Assembly: GCA_032718565.1 (NCBI GenBank)
Contig: JAVGVS010000017.1
Location: 4,037,899 to 4,101,898 of the forward strand
Direction of reading: 5' to 3'
Source of the DNA: Distichodus sexfasciatus
Taxonomy: Eukaryota; Chordata; Actinopteri; Characiformes; Distichodontidae
DNA length: 64,000 nucleotides
Under the pieces are notes generated by a model. It worked only from the letters and a program-made list of their open reading frames with translations, ran no database searches and had not been told where the DNA came from. The position numbers and the translations under genes were made by a program. The stretch's first letter is position 1, and each line of letters begins with the position of its first letter. This document shows positions 1 through 11,485 of the stretch, piece by piece.

Positions 1-3000
1 GAAAAGAAGCGTTCACTCTGAGCTGAGTGGCGCTGGGGAACCCCATGAGTGCCCTGAAAAGAGTCTAAACCCGGCTAGACAAGGCCAGACCGAGAATGGG
101 ATTCCCCCTTGACCCGACAGTATGTGGGGAGAGATTACGGTTGTTCAGTGCAGTGTGAGCGTTCACCCCGGGACCCTCTTTTATTCTTGCTCTCTCCCTC
201 CCTGTCCCCACCTCCCGCTGATCCCACTGCCAAGCCTCCTTTGCCACCAGCTCCCCCCCTCCCCGAAAGACAAGAGGCTGTTTGAGGTGGGATCCCCCGC
301 GTTCAGGGGGGTGAAAAGAAGGGGCCATGCTCGCGGTGCTGCCACTCCCTCCTGTTTACGTGTAATAATCCCGGATAGACGCGAGGAAAGAGTAGTGAGC
401 TCCTGAATGGCAGACTAATTGAGAATAGTGTGTGAACAGAAACTTGAGTGAGTGAGTGAGTGAGTGATGGTGAGTGTGCAAGCAGAGTGACATTGTAAGG
501 CAAATTGGGGGAATGCTTCATCTGAAATATGAAGGAAGGAAGGAGTGTGTAAGTGACCGTACGAGAGTGAGCGTGAGTCAGTCTTGGGAATGGAGATCAG
601 GCCTTTTATGCCTTTTACTGATGGGAATGAGGGAGGGGGGGGCAGTGCTGAAGCCCTCGAGGAAGCTTTGTGCCCACCGCCCCCCTCCACCACCACTAGG
701 CAGAAGAAGCGATTTGGGTCAGGATGCAGGTTTGCTTGTGAGCCGAGGAGAAGGATAAGGGGGCTCCTTGCTGGTGCCCGCTGGGTGAACCTATTGCCCT
801 GAAGAGAGAGCATAGCAGCAGGCTTTTCACACCGAGTGCAACAGATTGGGATCAGCACCATTCAGTCCAGGACACAATTAAAACTCCTCGGGTAAAGAGC
901 ACCATTCACTGAGTAGCCAGCCACTAAAAGCGCTACCGTTCTCTCCTGGTCTTCCCATGACATTCATCAGCTCTCAGGGTTCTAAGGATGTTTCAGGGCT
1001 TTGGTGGAACATTGTGGCCAACATGAAAGTGCGGAGACTGTGTGAATGTCACTCTAGAATGCTCCGCTGCATCACATTAAGGCCCAGTTATGGATTTTGT
1101 TGCAAAGTTATACATGAATGCATGTGCTTGTAAAATATAATTAGAATATTGCTTAAAGTTATTAAAAGTTTAAAAACATTTAATTTCATGTAGAAGGGTG
1201 TGCAGGTAACACAGGTGAGATAAGTATGCATGCACGCTTGCATCTTCCTATCTACTTGGATGTGCAGTTACAGGGTTTGTATAAGAAAGAAATCAGTAGA
1301 AACGACTGTAAAAGAAAACATCTGGAAGGACGTCAGTATGTGGTAGTGAACTGACATAATGGATTTTCACTGTTTTATTCAGGGATGGAAAAAAGTGAGC
1401 TTGACTTTAATTCGGCAGTGCAGGATGAGCTCAAGAAGAACAGCGGTGAGGAAAATTGTAACTGCATAGTTTAAAAACGTGCTACAAATTGAGTGCGTGA
1501 ATCTGCGCTGAAGTTTTAAATGTGTCCAAGCTGCCCGTGTTTCTGTCCACATTTTATCTTTGCACGGGTGAGTTTTGTGTTTTTCGGGCGGGTGTTTTTT
1601 TGTTTTGTTTAGTTTAGTGGGGTTCTGTGCGGTTTCCGACGCAGCCGTGGTTTTTGACCTACTTTTGGAGAAGCCATGCGTTGCGGCGTGTAGACGAGCT
1701 GCCCAAAACACTGTCACCTGCAAAAAGCGTGAACGGACATACGGACACGGATAGACGGTATTTATTTGGAAACTTTACGCGACGAATGCACGTAAAGTCT
1801 CTTGGATTTCTGTCAAGTTTTAAGGAATCCGGTGCAAGTGGGAACCTGATCTGTGCTCCTCGATGACTCTCAGCCCCTCTCTCTCTGTCCCTCTCTCTCT
1901 CTCTCTGTCCATCTCTCTCTCTCTCTCTCTCTCTCCCTCTAACCCTTTCCCTCTCCCTCTTCCAGCTGCAGCTTCGCGGATTGGGCGCCTTTACAGCCAC
2001 ACACCGTACCGATATTACACTAAAATTAGCGCAGGCCAATTCGGAATTTGATGTCGTGTTTTGGGTTAAAACCCCAGTTTATGATGGAATTTCATTCCGT
2101 CCAGTGAAAGCACAGACTTTCTTTAACGCATTTCTTCATAGATTACACTCTTAACAATTATCAGAGGCTCTCTTTTACTATATCGTATGTTTTAAAACAT
2201 TTGATTTCTTACAGCCTTTAATTTAATAGCCCGGCATCTTATTCTGAAGTGGAAAAAGACACTTTGTTGTGCCGTCAAAACGTGTTCTTCTGTTTTTGTT
2301 TAATTTGGCTTTTGGAACCAATAACGCGTTGTCTTCTGTGGCACCACTCCAAAGAAAAGTTTTGGCATTTTATATTGTCGAGTTTTATACAAGATTTTTT
2401 AAGATGCAGATAATTTCCCTTTTAGGTGAGAGAGTGAAATATAATATTTATAAGTGTTTTTACTCATTTATATATTAAAATAGCATTTAGCCTATCTTGA
2501 AACGTGGCAGCTTCTTCTCCGTGCGCGTGGACAGACCCGTACGGTAGCGCGAGGCGCGCGGCGCGAGCCTTAAAACAGCTTCGACTCTCGGCTCGGTCTG
2601 GATTTTTCGAGTGCAACTAACAGCCGACGGACGCGTTTCTGGAACTCCATTTTAGGGTTTTTCAACTTTTCCGCTCGAGTTTTCGCACAAATCGTGACGG
2701 CGAGCTCGTGCACCGCGTGGGGAAAATAGAGGGCGACGCTTCCTTTCGCACGCACATAACAGCGTCCCGGTCGTGGAGCTCCGGTGCGCACCTGAAACCC
2801 ACAACCGGAGTCCTGGATTAAACGCGTTTTAATAACGGGAATACGAGAATACAGATCCAAACTGACTGCTCTTTTTACACAGCACGAGCTTTTTCCGTAA
2901 TGAATTTTCATGTAAAGACCTGGAAATGCATACGTTTATGCGTCTGAACTCGCTTTTGAACTTCACTACTGGAACTGTTCGTTTTCTTTAAAAATCTGCT

Positions 3001-3167
3001 TACCTTTTTAAGGACCTATGTTTACTTTTGCTAAAAGTTATTGTAGACACAAGGCAAGACTTAAAAAAAACTCGAGACCCGATGCGCACAAGAACTGCGC
3101 CACAAAGTTTTAAAAAATGACTGAAAGCAGTGCATTAAAAGGAGCAGATAATGGATGCCGCACTTAC
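1..3167 (-). other. cyp26b1: cyp26b1 intron 1 (partial)
   Basis: This stretch lies downstream of the exon 1 donor at 3161-3167. I looked for exon 2 of the P450 on the minus strand in all frames and did not see it, so intron 1 is longer than 3.1 kb here. It holds a short GTGA run near 443-466, a CT microsatellite at 1877-1940 and a CpG-rich stretch at about 2515-2830, which may be part of the CpG island around the first exon. The short open frames here are low-complexity or chance. Confidence 0.8.
2515..2830. promoter_or_regulatory. CpG-rich block inside cyp26b1 intron 1
   Basis: Dense CG dinucleotides, including GCGCGAGGCGCGCGGCGCGAG around 2547-2567, contrast with AT-rich flanks. It sits 0.4-0.9 kb downstream of exon 1, so it probably belongs to the promoter CpG island or an intronic regulatory element. 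No coding sequence is recognisable. Confidence 0.4.
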
Positions 3168-3373
3168 CTGGAAGAACCAGTGGCACGTTTCTCCGATGAT
3201 GGGGAATCCCATTGAACCCTTGGGCATGGGCAGCTTGCAGCTCTTGTCCCGCGTCGCGGTCCACCGGAGCTGCCACAGCTGCTGGGACACGGCCAGAAGC
3301 AGCGCCATGGACACGACGCACGCCGCCAACGTGGCCAGCGCGCACACCAGAAGTCAAAACTCTCGAACAGCAT
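3168..3373 (-). CDS. cyp26b1: cyp26b1 coding exon 1 (5' coding exon only, with a frame disruption)
   Basis: CYP26B1 is an ER-anchored cytochrome P450 that hydroxylates all-trans retinoic acid and so clears it from tissues. The minus strand starts MLFESFDF at 3373. After a 2-nt slip it continues in another frame from 3347 with VCALATLAACVVSMALLLAV, then the segments SQQLWQLRW, RDKSCKLP, PKGSMGFP and IGETCHWFFQ, which match the N-terminal membrane anchor and proline-rich hinge of vertebrate CYP26B1. The exon ends in CAG at 3168, followed by a good donor (GTAAGTG). As I recall the family, exon 1 encodes 68 codons (204 nt); this one is 206 nt, so there are two extra bases around codons 8-9 (3348-3355). 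The second frame has a stop just upstream, so its first in-frame AUG is canonical residue 22. Heme-binding and other catalytic exons are outside the window. Gene identity is firm; whether the indel is real or an assembly error is open. Confidence 0.93.
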
Positions 3374-3484
3374 CGCGTTTTCACCCCGAAAATACCAACC
3401 CGCTACCACGGAACTCCCGCTGCAGCAGATCTTGCCGACCTTGTTCTACTTTTACTCGCTAATAATTAATTGACTGGAATGCCG

Positions 3485-3494
3485 CCTTTTAAAA
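3485..3494 (-). promoter_or_regulatory. TATA-like element close to the cyp26b1 start
   Basis: The minus strand reads TTTTAAAAGG about 112 bp upstream of the ATG at 3373. If used, transcription would start near 3460 and give a 5' UTR of roughly 90 nt. It is one of two TATA candidates, and the sequence alone cannot choose between them. Confidence 0.3.
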
Positions 3495-4101
3495 CAGAAA
3501 TCGCTGAAGTAAATCTTCAAACTTTTCCCCCTCTGCTGGATGGACTAAGTTCAGAAAGATGCTACAGGTGTTGCGGTCCTACAATTTAAGAAAGAGCCTT
3601 CAGTTAAGCGGATGCGAAATAAGTCGAGGTTGGACTTTGGTCAATCATTGTTCTAAAAAAAATCCAAATTTGCACAGACTGTCCCTTTGGGGAATTTGGA
3701 AATAATGACAGATGAACGGGAACGTGTCAGACTCGGGCAACCACGTGGGAAACGTGCTGAAACTCTGCTGTAAGAGTGTCTATTTTAGGAGTATCAAGGA
3801 GTCTTCAAAATGTTAAAAAAAAAAAAAAATTATAATAATAATAATAACCCTCTCCTGGCCTGCACGTGTAGTATCGTAATGCGGGCAAATTAATTAAGGC
3901 GTTAAGATCGGGTCAAAAAAGAAATAATCCTCTGCAGTTTGTGCGCGGATGCTGAGGTGTAGCGCGGTAAAAAATCTTCAAATGACTCTGGTGCGTCTCT
4001 CTCTACCTCTCTCTTTCTGATGCGCGCGCTCTCGCTCTCTCTCTCTTTTCACATACAGTTTCTCAATGTGAGTTCGAGTCTAAGCGAGCCTCCAATGTGT
4101 G

Positions 4102-4109
4102 TTTATATA
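4102..4109 (-). promoter_or_regulatory. TATA box candidate upstream of cyp26b1
   Basis: The minus strand reads TATATAAA in a GC-rich setting, about 730 bp upstream of the ATG. It would give a long 5' UTR of about 0.7 kb. The motif is closer to consensus than the one at 3485-3494, but its distance makes it less certain. Confidence 0.35.
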
Positions 4110-4454
4110 GCGGAGGCAGCGAGGCGGCTTAGGGCCAGGATGCGAGCAGCTCCCCCTTTACCCCACCCAACCGTGCCGAGGCGGGGTGAAGAGGGAAGCG
4201 TGCGGGACCTGGACACATGCCCGAGAGAGAGAGAGAGGTTAAAAGTTTTCCCCCTCAAACTCTTTCATTTTAAATCCCCCACTATTCAGAACTTACCACC
4301 TGCGCAACGCTAATATTTTCATGCGTAAATTATTCTGACTTTCCCTGTACGGGGACTGCAGGACTTTTGGCTCCGGTAGAATGAAATAAACCAATAGCTG
4401 CTACAATAATACTGTCAGCATCAGCTCACTGGGGAGTTGGGACTTTTCTGTATC

Positions 4455-4455
<1 letters not shown>

Positions 4456-4497
<42 letters not shown>

Positions 4498-4510
4498 TAA
4501 TAATAATAAT
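4456..4510. repeat. AAT microsatellite
   Basis: About 18 units of AAT with one interrupting C, in the upstream flank of cyp26b1. Confidence 0.95.
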
Positions 4511-4837
4511 GCCATTTTCATACCTCATTTTTTATTTCGCGCATTTATAGACTACTTGCGCATAAATTGCGCCGCACTTATATTTTACTGCGGGCAAATC
4601 GAGGAGTGAAATTGTTGCTCATTCACTTGTTCAACATTTTTTCTGCCATTCTTTACTCCCTCCCTTACCCTGCTCTGCCTTCTCTCTTTCAGTCTCTCCC
4701 CCTCTCTCCCCCACTCCTCTTTCTCTCTTTCTATCTCTCTCAGGTAGAGAAATTTGATCCTGAGCTGGCTAAAAACGTGAGCGCCGCCCTGCCTGCTGAG
4801 AAGAATCCTGAACAGATTCAAGTGCCTTCTCAGACCT

Positions 4838-4911
4838 CACACACACACACGCACACACACACAGTTGCGTATTACTAATTACCGTGTGTGTGTGTGTGTG
4901 TGTGTGACACA
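4838..4911. repeat. CA tract followed by a TG tract (inverted microsatellite)
   Basis: A CA run (about 4838-4862) is followed by about 20 unrelated bases and then by a TG run (4883-4906). The two arms are complementary and could fold into a hairpin. Confidence 0.9.
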
Positions 4912-5279
4912 GTCTCCCCACTGACAGCAAATCTAGAACTTTCTAAACTGGGCGAGTGTGTTCCGGCCTGTCCCGTTTCCGTGGCGCCGCTGGCAGCAAG
5001 GCTAAAGTTAGCCCGTTAATTAGCACAGCGGCTAATTAGCCCAGAGACCAGCTGAAGTCCCGCTGAGGTAATCGCACACACACACACACTTGCTAACTCT
5101 GTCTTACATTGGACCTTCATGAGCCAATATCTGAGTATTGACAGGGAAAACATCATACACACACACAAACACACACACACACACTCTCTCTCTCTCTCTG
5201 GTTGGTTTGGTGTGTTTTTTCTTCATTCTGTCAACTGATTTAGGGCTTTGCACATAAAATGAGGACACAAAACTGAGTC

Positions 5280-5625
5280 AAACTTAGCCTCACTCTCGCC
5301 ACCCCTCTCTCTCTCCGTTCTCTTCTCTCTCCCTCCATTCCATCCCGGTCTCTATCTCCTATTCTCTCTCTCTGTCTTCTCTTTCTTCTCCCTATCACTT
5401 ATTCACTCTTTTTTACCCCCTCCTCTATCCCTCCGTTTCACCCCCTGTCTCCCACTTTCTCCCTCTCCTCTATCTTACTGTATTTCTCTCTCCCTCTTTC
5501 TCTTTCACTTCTCTCTCTTTTTCTTCTCACTCTCTTTTTTCCAACCTTCCACTCTCCCTCCATCTTCCCTCTCTCTCTCTCTCTCTCTCTCCCTCTCTCT
5601 CTCCCTCCCTCCGACGTTTGTTATT
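5280..5625. repeat. long polypyrimidine (CT-rich) tract
   Basis: Nearly continuous C and T on the plus strand for about 345 nt, ending in a pure CT microsatellite near 5571-5612. A shorter, similar tract is at about 4650-4742. No coding content. Confidence 0.9.
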
Positions 5626-5689
5626 CCCTCTGTTCTCTCTAAGCCAAAGTAAAGTCACTCTGGGTTTGCGCTGCGAAACGCGGCTTGTT

Positions 5690-5880
5690 AATGATATTTT
5701 CCGAGGCAGAGTTTCGCTCCGCGGTCCGCAGTCGGGAACCAGAGCGCGTCTGTAACGCTGCAGCGCCGCCTCGCGGACACATGCGGGATGTGCGGTAAAC
5801 GGGTATGACGTCAGTCCGTGCGCGGAGACTCCGTGTAAAATGACGTCAGCATCGACTTGTTGCGTTGAACAGTGTTGAAG
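5690..5880. promoter_or_regulatory. CpG-rich block with two perfect CRE palindromes and a CTCF-like site
   Basis: An isolated CG-dense stretch in AT-rich intergenic DNA. It has TGACGTCA at 5806-5813 and again at 5841-5848, and the minus strand of 5762-5776 reads CCGCGAGGCGGCGCT, one base off the core CTCF consensus. It could be an unannotated promoter, an enhancer or a CpG-rich repeat. No transcript is evident. Confidence 0.4.
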
Positions 5881-6239
5881 CATTTTGAAATTCAAAGTCT
5901 GAAACGGAAAGACAGATTTAGATTTAGAATTAAAATTCAAAAATTTAAGTTCAAAAGTAATAAAAATGAACATGAGATGCCCATTTGTCAGGCAGTTTAC
6001 AGATTAAATCCTGATTATTCATATTATACTATAGTTTAGGATCCGGACATCAGGCAAGAATGTTAAAAGTGTTGTTAATTTGCTGTAACTGGGTGAAGCA
6101 AGTAAAACTCAGGTTTGGCTTTGCAAGAGCAAGAATAGCTAAATCAAACTAGATTTTTCAAAAATGACTTGTCATACAAATAATATTTAATATTTTAATT
6201 TAATAATATTATTTTCTCATTTACAATTATTTCCGTTTC

Positions 6240-6405
6240 CTAATTACAGGGACAGTCCCCCTGCAGCAACTTGGGGTTAAGTGCCTTGCTCATGGGGTTT
6301 CTCAGTGCCAGACTGTGGTTCCTGGGATTTGAACCCCCCAGTGTTATGGTTAAAAACACAGAGTTTCAGTCCCTAAGACCACTGTGCCACTCTCTCTGTC
6401 AGACT
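6240..6405 (-). mobile_element. tRNA-derived SINE, family B, reverse orientation
   Basis: On the minus strand an A-box-like sequence (GTGGCACAGTGGTC) is followed by a B box (GGTTCAAATCC) and then the tail ending in GGGGGACTGTCCCTGTAATTAG. Similar tails are at 63210-63250 and, in reverse, 30010-30050. This is a retroposed tRNA-like element, not a working tRNA gene. Confidence 0.75.
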
Positions 6406-8114
6406 TAAGTTAATCCAATGCCAATGGCAATGTGTAGATATTATACAGTATTTTATTAACAATTGCTGTGTGAATCAATTTGACTTGTACATCACTTTAC
6501 AACATACATGGTCACCCCTTCAGCTTTACATATCACCAGGTCTAATAAAGACAAGTGGTTAATTCTTTTGTCCTTTTTATCAGTAAAGTTAGATCTACAT
6601 CTGAGAGATCTGTAGGATTTGTGTACTTTAACATAACGCCTTGACACTTGAGTTCTTAAGAAGGGCAAACACGGATCACAGACAGCTCAGAGGAAATAAA
6701 CGGCTGACAGGTGGGAAAGACCGTGGTAATACACACCTGTAGTTACAGTTGCGCACACAGCCGCACCTCACCTCACCCCGTTGGCATGCAACTGTCATTT
6801 CCTCCATCAGAGTTAAATAGTTCAGCCAAAAAAAAGTTTGACTGGTGTTGGCACTCATCTTAATCTTACACACACCTCCACACACCTATAGATACCAACC
6901 ACCTCATTCAGCCATGCAGCAGTGTAGAATTCATCTAAAGATGAAATCATTCTAAGTGGATGCTCTACATGTGTGTGTGCATGTGCCTCTATCATGAATC
7001 AGCATACCCATATAAACAGACCGTTCTTTGACCCATCCTAACCGAAATGGAGAAAATGACGTCAGTTTACGGAAGCTGGAGCAATGAGTTGCTATTAAGC
7101 TGAGGAGCTACAGAAAGAAACAAAGAAAAATCCATTCGTTCCGCCATCACATTGCAAAAATGTCACAGGGAATTTCGACATCTGAGAGCGAGCACCATGT
7201 AGTCGTGCGTTTGTAGTCGTGTCATTAATGTTGCTCACACACCAGCATTCGTCAAGATGTTGCATACAAAGCCCTGTAGCGATTGTGCTGCTGCATATTT
7301 GGCCACACAGTCATACAGCTTACGGCTGCTGCATTAAACTCTGATCAGCCTGATAGCTTCCAGCCACAGGCCTGTGTCTTATAAAGACCATAATGAAGAC
7401 GATGTAGCCGCGATCCCGTGGAATCAGAGTCATTACCTGGAATAGCGTCTGAGTCACAGTAGAGGGTTTTTTTCATGTAAATAAAAGCAGCACATTTCCC
7501 TGCTTTTTCACAACCATTAAACCCTGAAGCATGGGAAAATGTTAACAAAGCTCACTGCAATAATGTAAGTCAGTTGAACAGGTTCAAGAGAAAAGGGATG
7601 AACTTGTTAAACATGAGGGATTAGGAGATGAGTTACGATCTAATAAAAGCACAAGGCGTCTATCAGAGACATCTGAATTGTCTTTGGCCTGTCAGAGGAG
7701 ACAATAGTTTGGAATCATACATGTTAAATATGAATAAATAATCTTTTCCCCTCACAGATGCCACTGAAAGGAGACACTTCCTCAAATCTGGTCCAATCAC
7801 ACCAGAGAGCAGATATCAGTGAAGCGTGACTTTTATAATCCTTTACTCTCATAAGACTCGCAAGGTTTAACAGCACAAATGAAGCAAATCAAAACCAGGC
7901 GCCCACTGGTGAGGAGACTTGAGTTTTGCTGCACTTGGAGGAGTCGTTGGAGCCGAGTGCAGATGTACGAGTGGCCCGAGCCAGACTGGGTCAGATGGCA
8001 GCGAGGGTGCAAAACACTTTGAGCATTTGCTTTTCCCAGAGGTGTTGACATGAATATCAAAGCGTGACTTCCCACTGCTTTTGAACAGTGATGTTTGTGC
8101 ACAGCTTGTTTATA

Positions 8115-8118
<4 letters not shown>

Positions 8119-8149
<31 letters not shown>

Positions 8150-8150
8150 C
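8119..8150. repeat. TG microsatellite
   Basis: About 16 TG units in intergenic DNA. Its reverse strand produces spurious His-Thr reading frames. Confidence 0.95.
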
Positions 8151-8800
8151 CTTCAACCAAAAGTGATTGATAGCGTGGATTATAATAGACAGTTCTCTGG
8201 GAGACTTACTCATAGAAAACAAGGAGGCAGAGGGAGAAATAGAAAATGACACCAGCAGTCTGGTACGTTCACCAGCACAGCCATCTGCCATGCCAGTGGC
8301 CACAACCACACCATCCATCACTGGCACTTAGGAACGATTGTGCCACCCCTGCTGAGTAACACCAACTGGGTATGAGCCTCCCAGAAAAATAATGACACAC
8401 CCCAGAGGATTACAAAATGGGATTTTACTCTAGTATGCGGTAGGCGTGTAAATCACAACATTTACAGCATATATTGATTCAATGGACAATGACTCGATAT
8501 ATACTGTATATCACAAAGTCTTCAACAATATGATTTCAATTTGATTCAAATCATTCATTCATTATCTGAACCGCTAATCCCCCTTAAGGGGGTGTCATAT
8601 GTTGATTTAATACGATCATTTCCATTCACATCAAATCACAAAAAGCAGCTAAAATATCAATTGAGGTTTTTAGTTCTGAACTCAACCAGAAATTTAAAAA
8701 CTTTGCTTTAAATAAAAAATAGACCTACTGCCTTGTCTGCTTGACCTTATAATATGTATGTTGTCTGACGATGAAACTGAGGGTTTGCCTCCCTGTTTAA

Positions 8801-9231
8801 GGGCTTGTTTACACGTTTGTAGATATTTTTATAACTGCATTTTTTTTTGTTTCTTTTTAAAATTGCGTTTACCTGACATTCGGTAAAAAAAAAAATCTCA
8901 GTACACACTAGAACACAAAATGAGTCCAAACTTGAATGTTTACCACTTGTCTGCGTCATGTTTTTTCCCCTCGTCAGTGAATAGCAGGCGACATGCCTGG
9001 CACACGCGCACGATAGAACTAAACACGTCATCGTTTTAAGAAAACTGCGTTTTACTCGTATACACGGCTCCACAGAATACAGCATTTTGAAAAATCTTCA
9101 CTTTTGAGGGCGTTTTGAAAAATGCATTTGAGGTGGCTAAAACTGTAACTTTACGTGTAAATGAAAGGCCCAAATCTGTAGAAAAATATGCATTTATAAA
9201 AATATCTACATACGTACGTGTAAACAAGCCT
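8801..9231. mobile_element. MITE with about 45-bp terminal inverted repeats
   Basis: The left end starts GGCTTGTTTACACGTTTGTA and the right end is its reverse complement with a few changes, ending ACGTGTAAACAAGCC. The arms extend through a shared stretch like AGATATTTTTATAACTGCAT. The element is about 430 bp with no transposase. A related end fragment is at about 36525-36600. Confidence 0.75.
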
Positions 9232-9755
9232 TTAGATTGAGGCTTTCAGTTGTCTCTCTAAAGTGTCCATTTTTAAATCATTACATGCCTAATGGTCTGG
9301 ACGAGCCATGTGATCCATGATTTTTCTTAGATGTCATGGTATGCGTATGTTGGTTAAACTTGTGAACACAACCTATAAAGCTTAGTAAGGCTGGACGATG
9401 TATATAACTGTACTTGCTGCATCACGCCTTATCATGAACTATATTGCGATCATCAAGCAGATGTCACAGTTTTTAAATGCTTCTAACGTGAGCCTCGCTT
9501 TGGCACTTAGGTTATGGCACGGTGTAATGTGTTTCCTGTCCTGTCATAATCACAGAAAGAAAATACTAAAGTACATGCACCACACAAACTATGGATGGAC
9601 AGACATGTGTGTGTGTGTTCGTGTATTTAGGGGGTTGTGAGAACTCCCTTAAAACACTTCTGCCTTAAAACACTTTTATTCATTTTTATAGCTTTGTGGA
9701 GGCATCGGACTGGTTTCCATAAGGAAAAAGGGTTAGGGGTTAGGTAAGGGTTAGG

Positions 9756-10006
9756 GCCAGTTGGTAGCGTAACGGTCAGGACGTTTACCGTGTGATCAGA
9801 AAGTCGTCGGTTTGAATCCCGGACGGGTAAATGTACCACTGAGGTAGTCATGAGCAAGATGCAAGATACCGTACCTAAGCACTGCTCCCTGGGTGCTGCC
9901 CATGTCAGCTGCCCACTGCTCCCTCACGGATGGGTCAAATGGTGCACTGTGTGATGTGGTGTGTTCACAAAGACAAATAATCACTCACTTTTTCACTCAG
10001 GGTTTG
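9756..10006 (+). mobile_element. SINE family A, near full length
   Basis: The tRNA-like head has an A box (TAGCGTAACGG) and a B box (GGTTTGAATCCC). It is followed by the family body (GAGCAAG...CACTGCTCC...GGATGGGTCAAATG) and the tail GTGTTCACAAAGACAAATAATCACTCAC. Confidence 0.85.
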
Positions 10007-11339
10007 GTGTAGCTGTAGAATTATTTACATCTAGTCATTATGGGAGTCTATGGAAGGACCTCACAATGATACTACTATGAGAGAGAGTGTGTGTGTGTGT
10101 GTGTGCGCGTGTGTGTGCGTGTGTGAGATGCATGTATCTAATTAATTTTTCTTTTTACGACCGTGAAGAGGAAAGAGAGAGAGCTGAGGTGTTTTTGTGT
10201 CTGGAGGGAACAGGGAGCGAGCCTTGAAGGGGCAAAAAATGTGAACAAAGTGAGTTTACTGTTGAGATTTCCAGATGGAGGCAGAAAAATTCAACTTAAA
10301 TGGAAATGTAAAGAAGAATGTTGCTGAGATTCTGGTAATCATCATGCTGGTGTGACTGTGTGCATCAAAGAGCGTGCTTTTCGGCATGCAGATTGTCATG
10401 AAGTAATTTATAGGCCATGTTACTTCACTCTCACACAGTGACATCTGCTGAAAAGCAAATGAACATGGGCAACATGTTGGTCTTGTGATTAAAAGCAGTC
10501 GCATATTCATAAACGTTCTGTTTATTGCTGAGGAAATGATCTCTCAGCCCATCTGGGTTCAGTGGTGTGCAGAATGGATGTGCTAGACGTCGAGACGTGC
10601 CCCTGTCTCTCCCAGCTCTATTTTCCACAGTGCTTCATCTTCTTTTGGGTCAATCTCTGATTAAATCTATTCCCTCATTTATGAGTCAGAATGTCAAACT
10701 CAGTGTTTACAGGGTTGTGATGTATTAAGCTGTGATGACTCTTCATGACCCGTGTTGAAATTAGCTAGAAGACAGTTCATTCCTAGAACTTGTGTACCGC
10801 AGAAACGTCAAACAGGATTTTACTGAAGTCTGTTCAGCAAATCTGTGTGTTATCTGCCAGTGAAGTCTGAATTGGAAGCAATTATGTTAGATTACACCGA
10901 ATTCCAGAGAACAGCAAACAGGTCTCGTTGCCTTTCCCAAAATAATAGATCAGTATGTAGGAAACATTAGTACAAAGCCAAGCTCGTGAATAAAGTGAGG
11001 ATTTACTGCATTCTAAGGCTCCGTACACACGTATCATCAAACGGAGGTTTCAGTCACTATAACCAGCTATGTTTGTAAACTTCGACTTCACTGGCTACGT
11101 GTGGACGTGGAAAACTGAGTTTTAGCTTCATTCTGTCATAAGTGTTCAACAGGAAGTGCGTTGGCCTAAGGAGTGCGATGCTTGTTTACGTTGAAGACTG
11201 AAGACGGATACTATCAGAGCAGCGATTCTCGTCTCCCTTATTCAAGCTGTTTGTGGTCATTTGTACCTGCTAATGTATAAAAGTAACTCCACTTCCCTAT
11301 CCGTGCATACCAAGCTCCCTCTTTTCGCCAACGCCATCG
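10007..11339. other. intergenic DNA
   Basis: No gene is recognised. It contains a TG microsatellite at 10088-10127 and a possible diverged repeat around 11020-11130. Otherwise it appears unique. Confidence 0.5.
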
Positions 11340-11485
11340 TACCCCTCAGGTACTCATGAGCAAAGTACCATCCCCAAGAACTGCTGCTTCGTGGATGGGT
11401 CAAACGCAGGTCACATTCTGTTGTGGTGCTGTGCTGCGCTGCAGTGTGGTGTGTTCACAATGACAAATAATCACACACTTAAAAG
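11340..11485 (+). mobile_element. SINE family A, 5' truncated
   Basis: It begins in the body (CTCAGGTACTCATGAGCAAAG), then GGATGGGTCAAA and the tail GTGTTCACAATGACAAATAA. The tRNA-like head is missing. Confidence 0.8.

Larger units (their letters stand above)
3374..4560 (-). promoter_or_regulatory. cyp26b1: cyp26b1 5' UTR and promoter-proximal region
   Basis: This is the DNA immediately upstream of exon 1 on the minus strand. It is non-repetitive apart from an A-run and AAT runs near 3817-3846 and 4456-4510, and has two TATA-like elements. I saw no DR5 or DR2 retinoic-acid element of good quality here; GGGTCA at about 3910 is a lone half-site. The region is assigned by position, not by mapped transcription start sites. 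Confidence 0.5.
5881..8797. other. intergenic DNA
   Basis: No gene is seen. It holds an inverted SINE at 6240-6405, a third CRE palindrome (TGACGTCA, 7057-7064), a TG microsatellite at 8119-8150 and MITE-like fragments around 8430-8600, including a tail of the cacggtggcgc SINE near 8555-8595. Confidence 0.6.

Noticed and set aside
2945..2962. Retinoic-acid element in cyp26b1 intron 1
   Set aside because: Two TGAACT half-sites are 6 bp apart (DR6), which is not a classical RAR/RXR spacing.
1..3167. cyp26b1 exon 2 in the left part
   Set aside because: No frame on the minus strand shows the expected P450 sequence, so it must lie beyond the left edge.
7833..8327. 164-codon minus-strand open frame
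   Set aside because: It runs through the TG microsatellite (His-Thr repeats) and matches no family.
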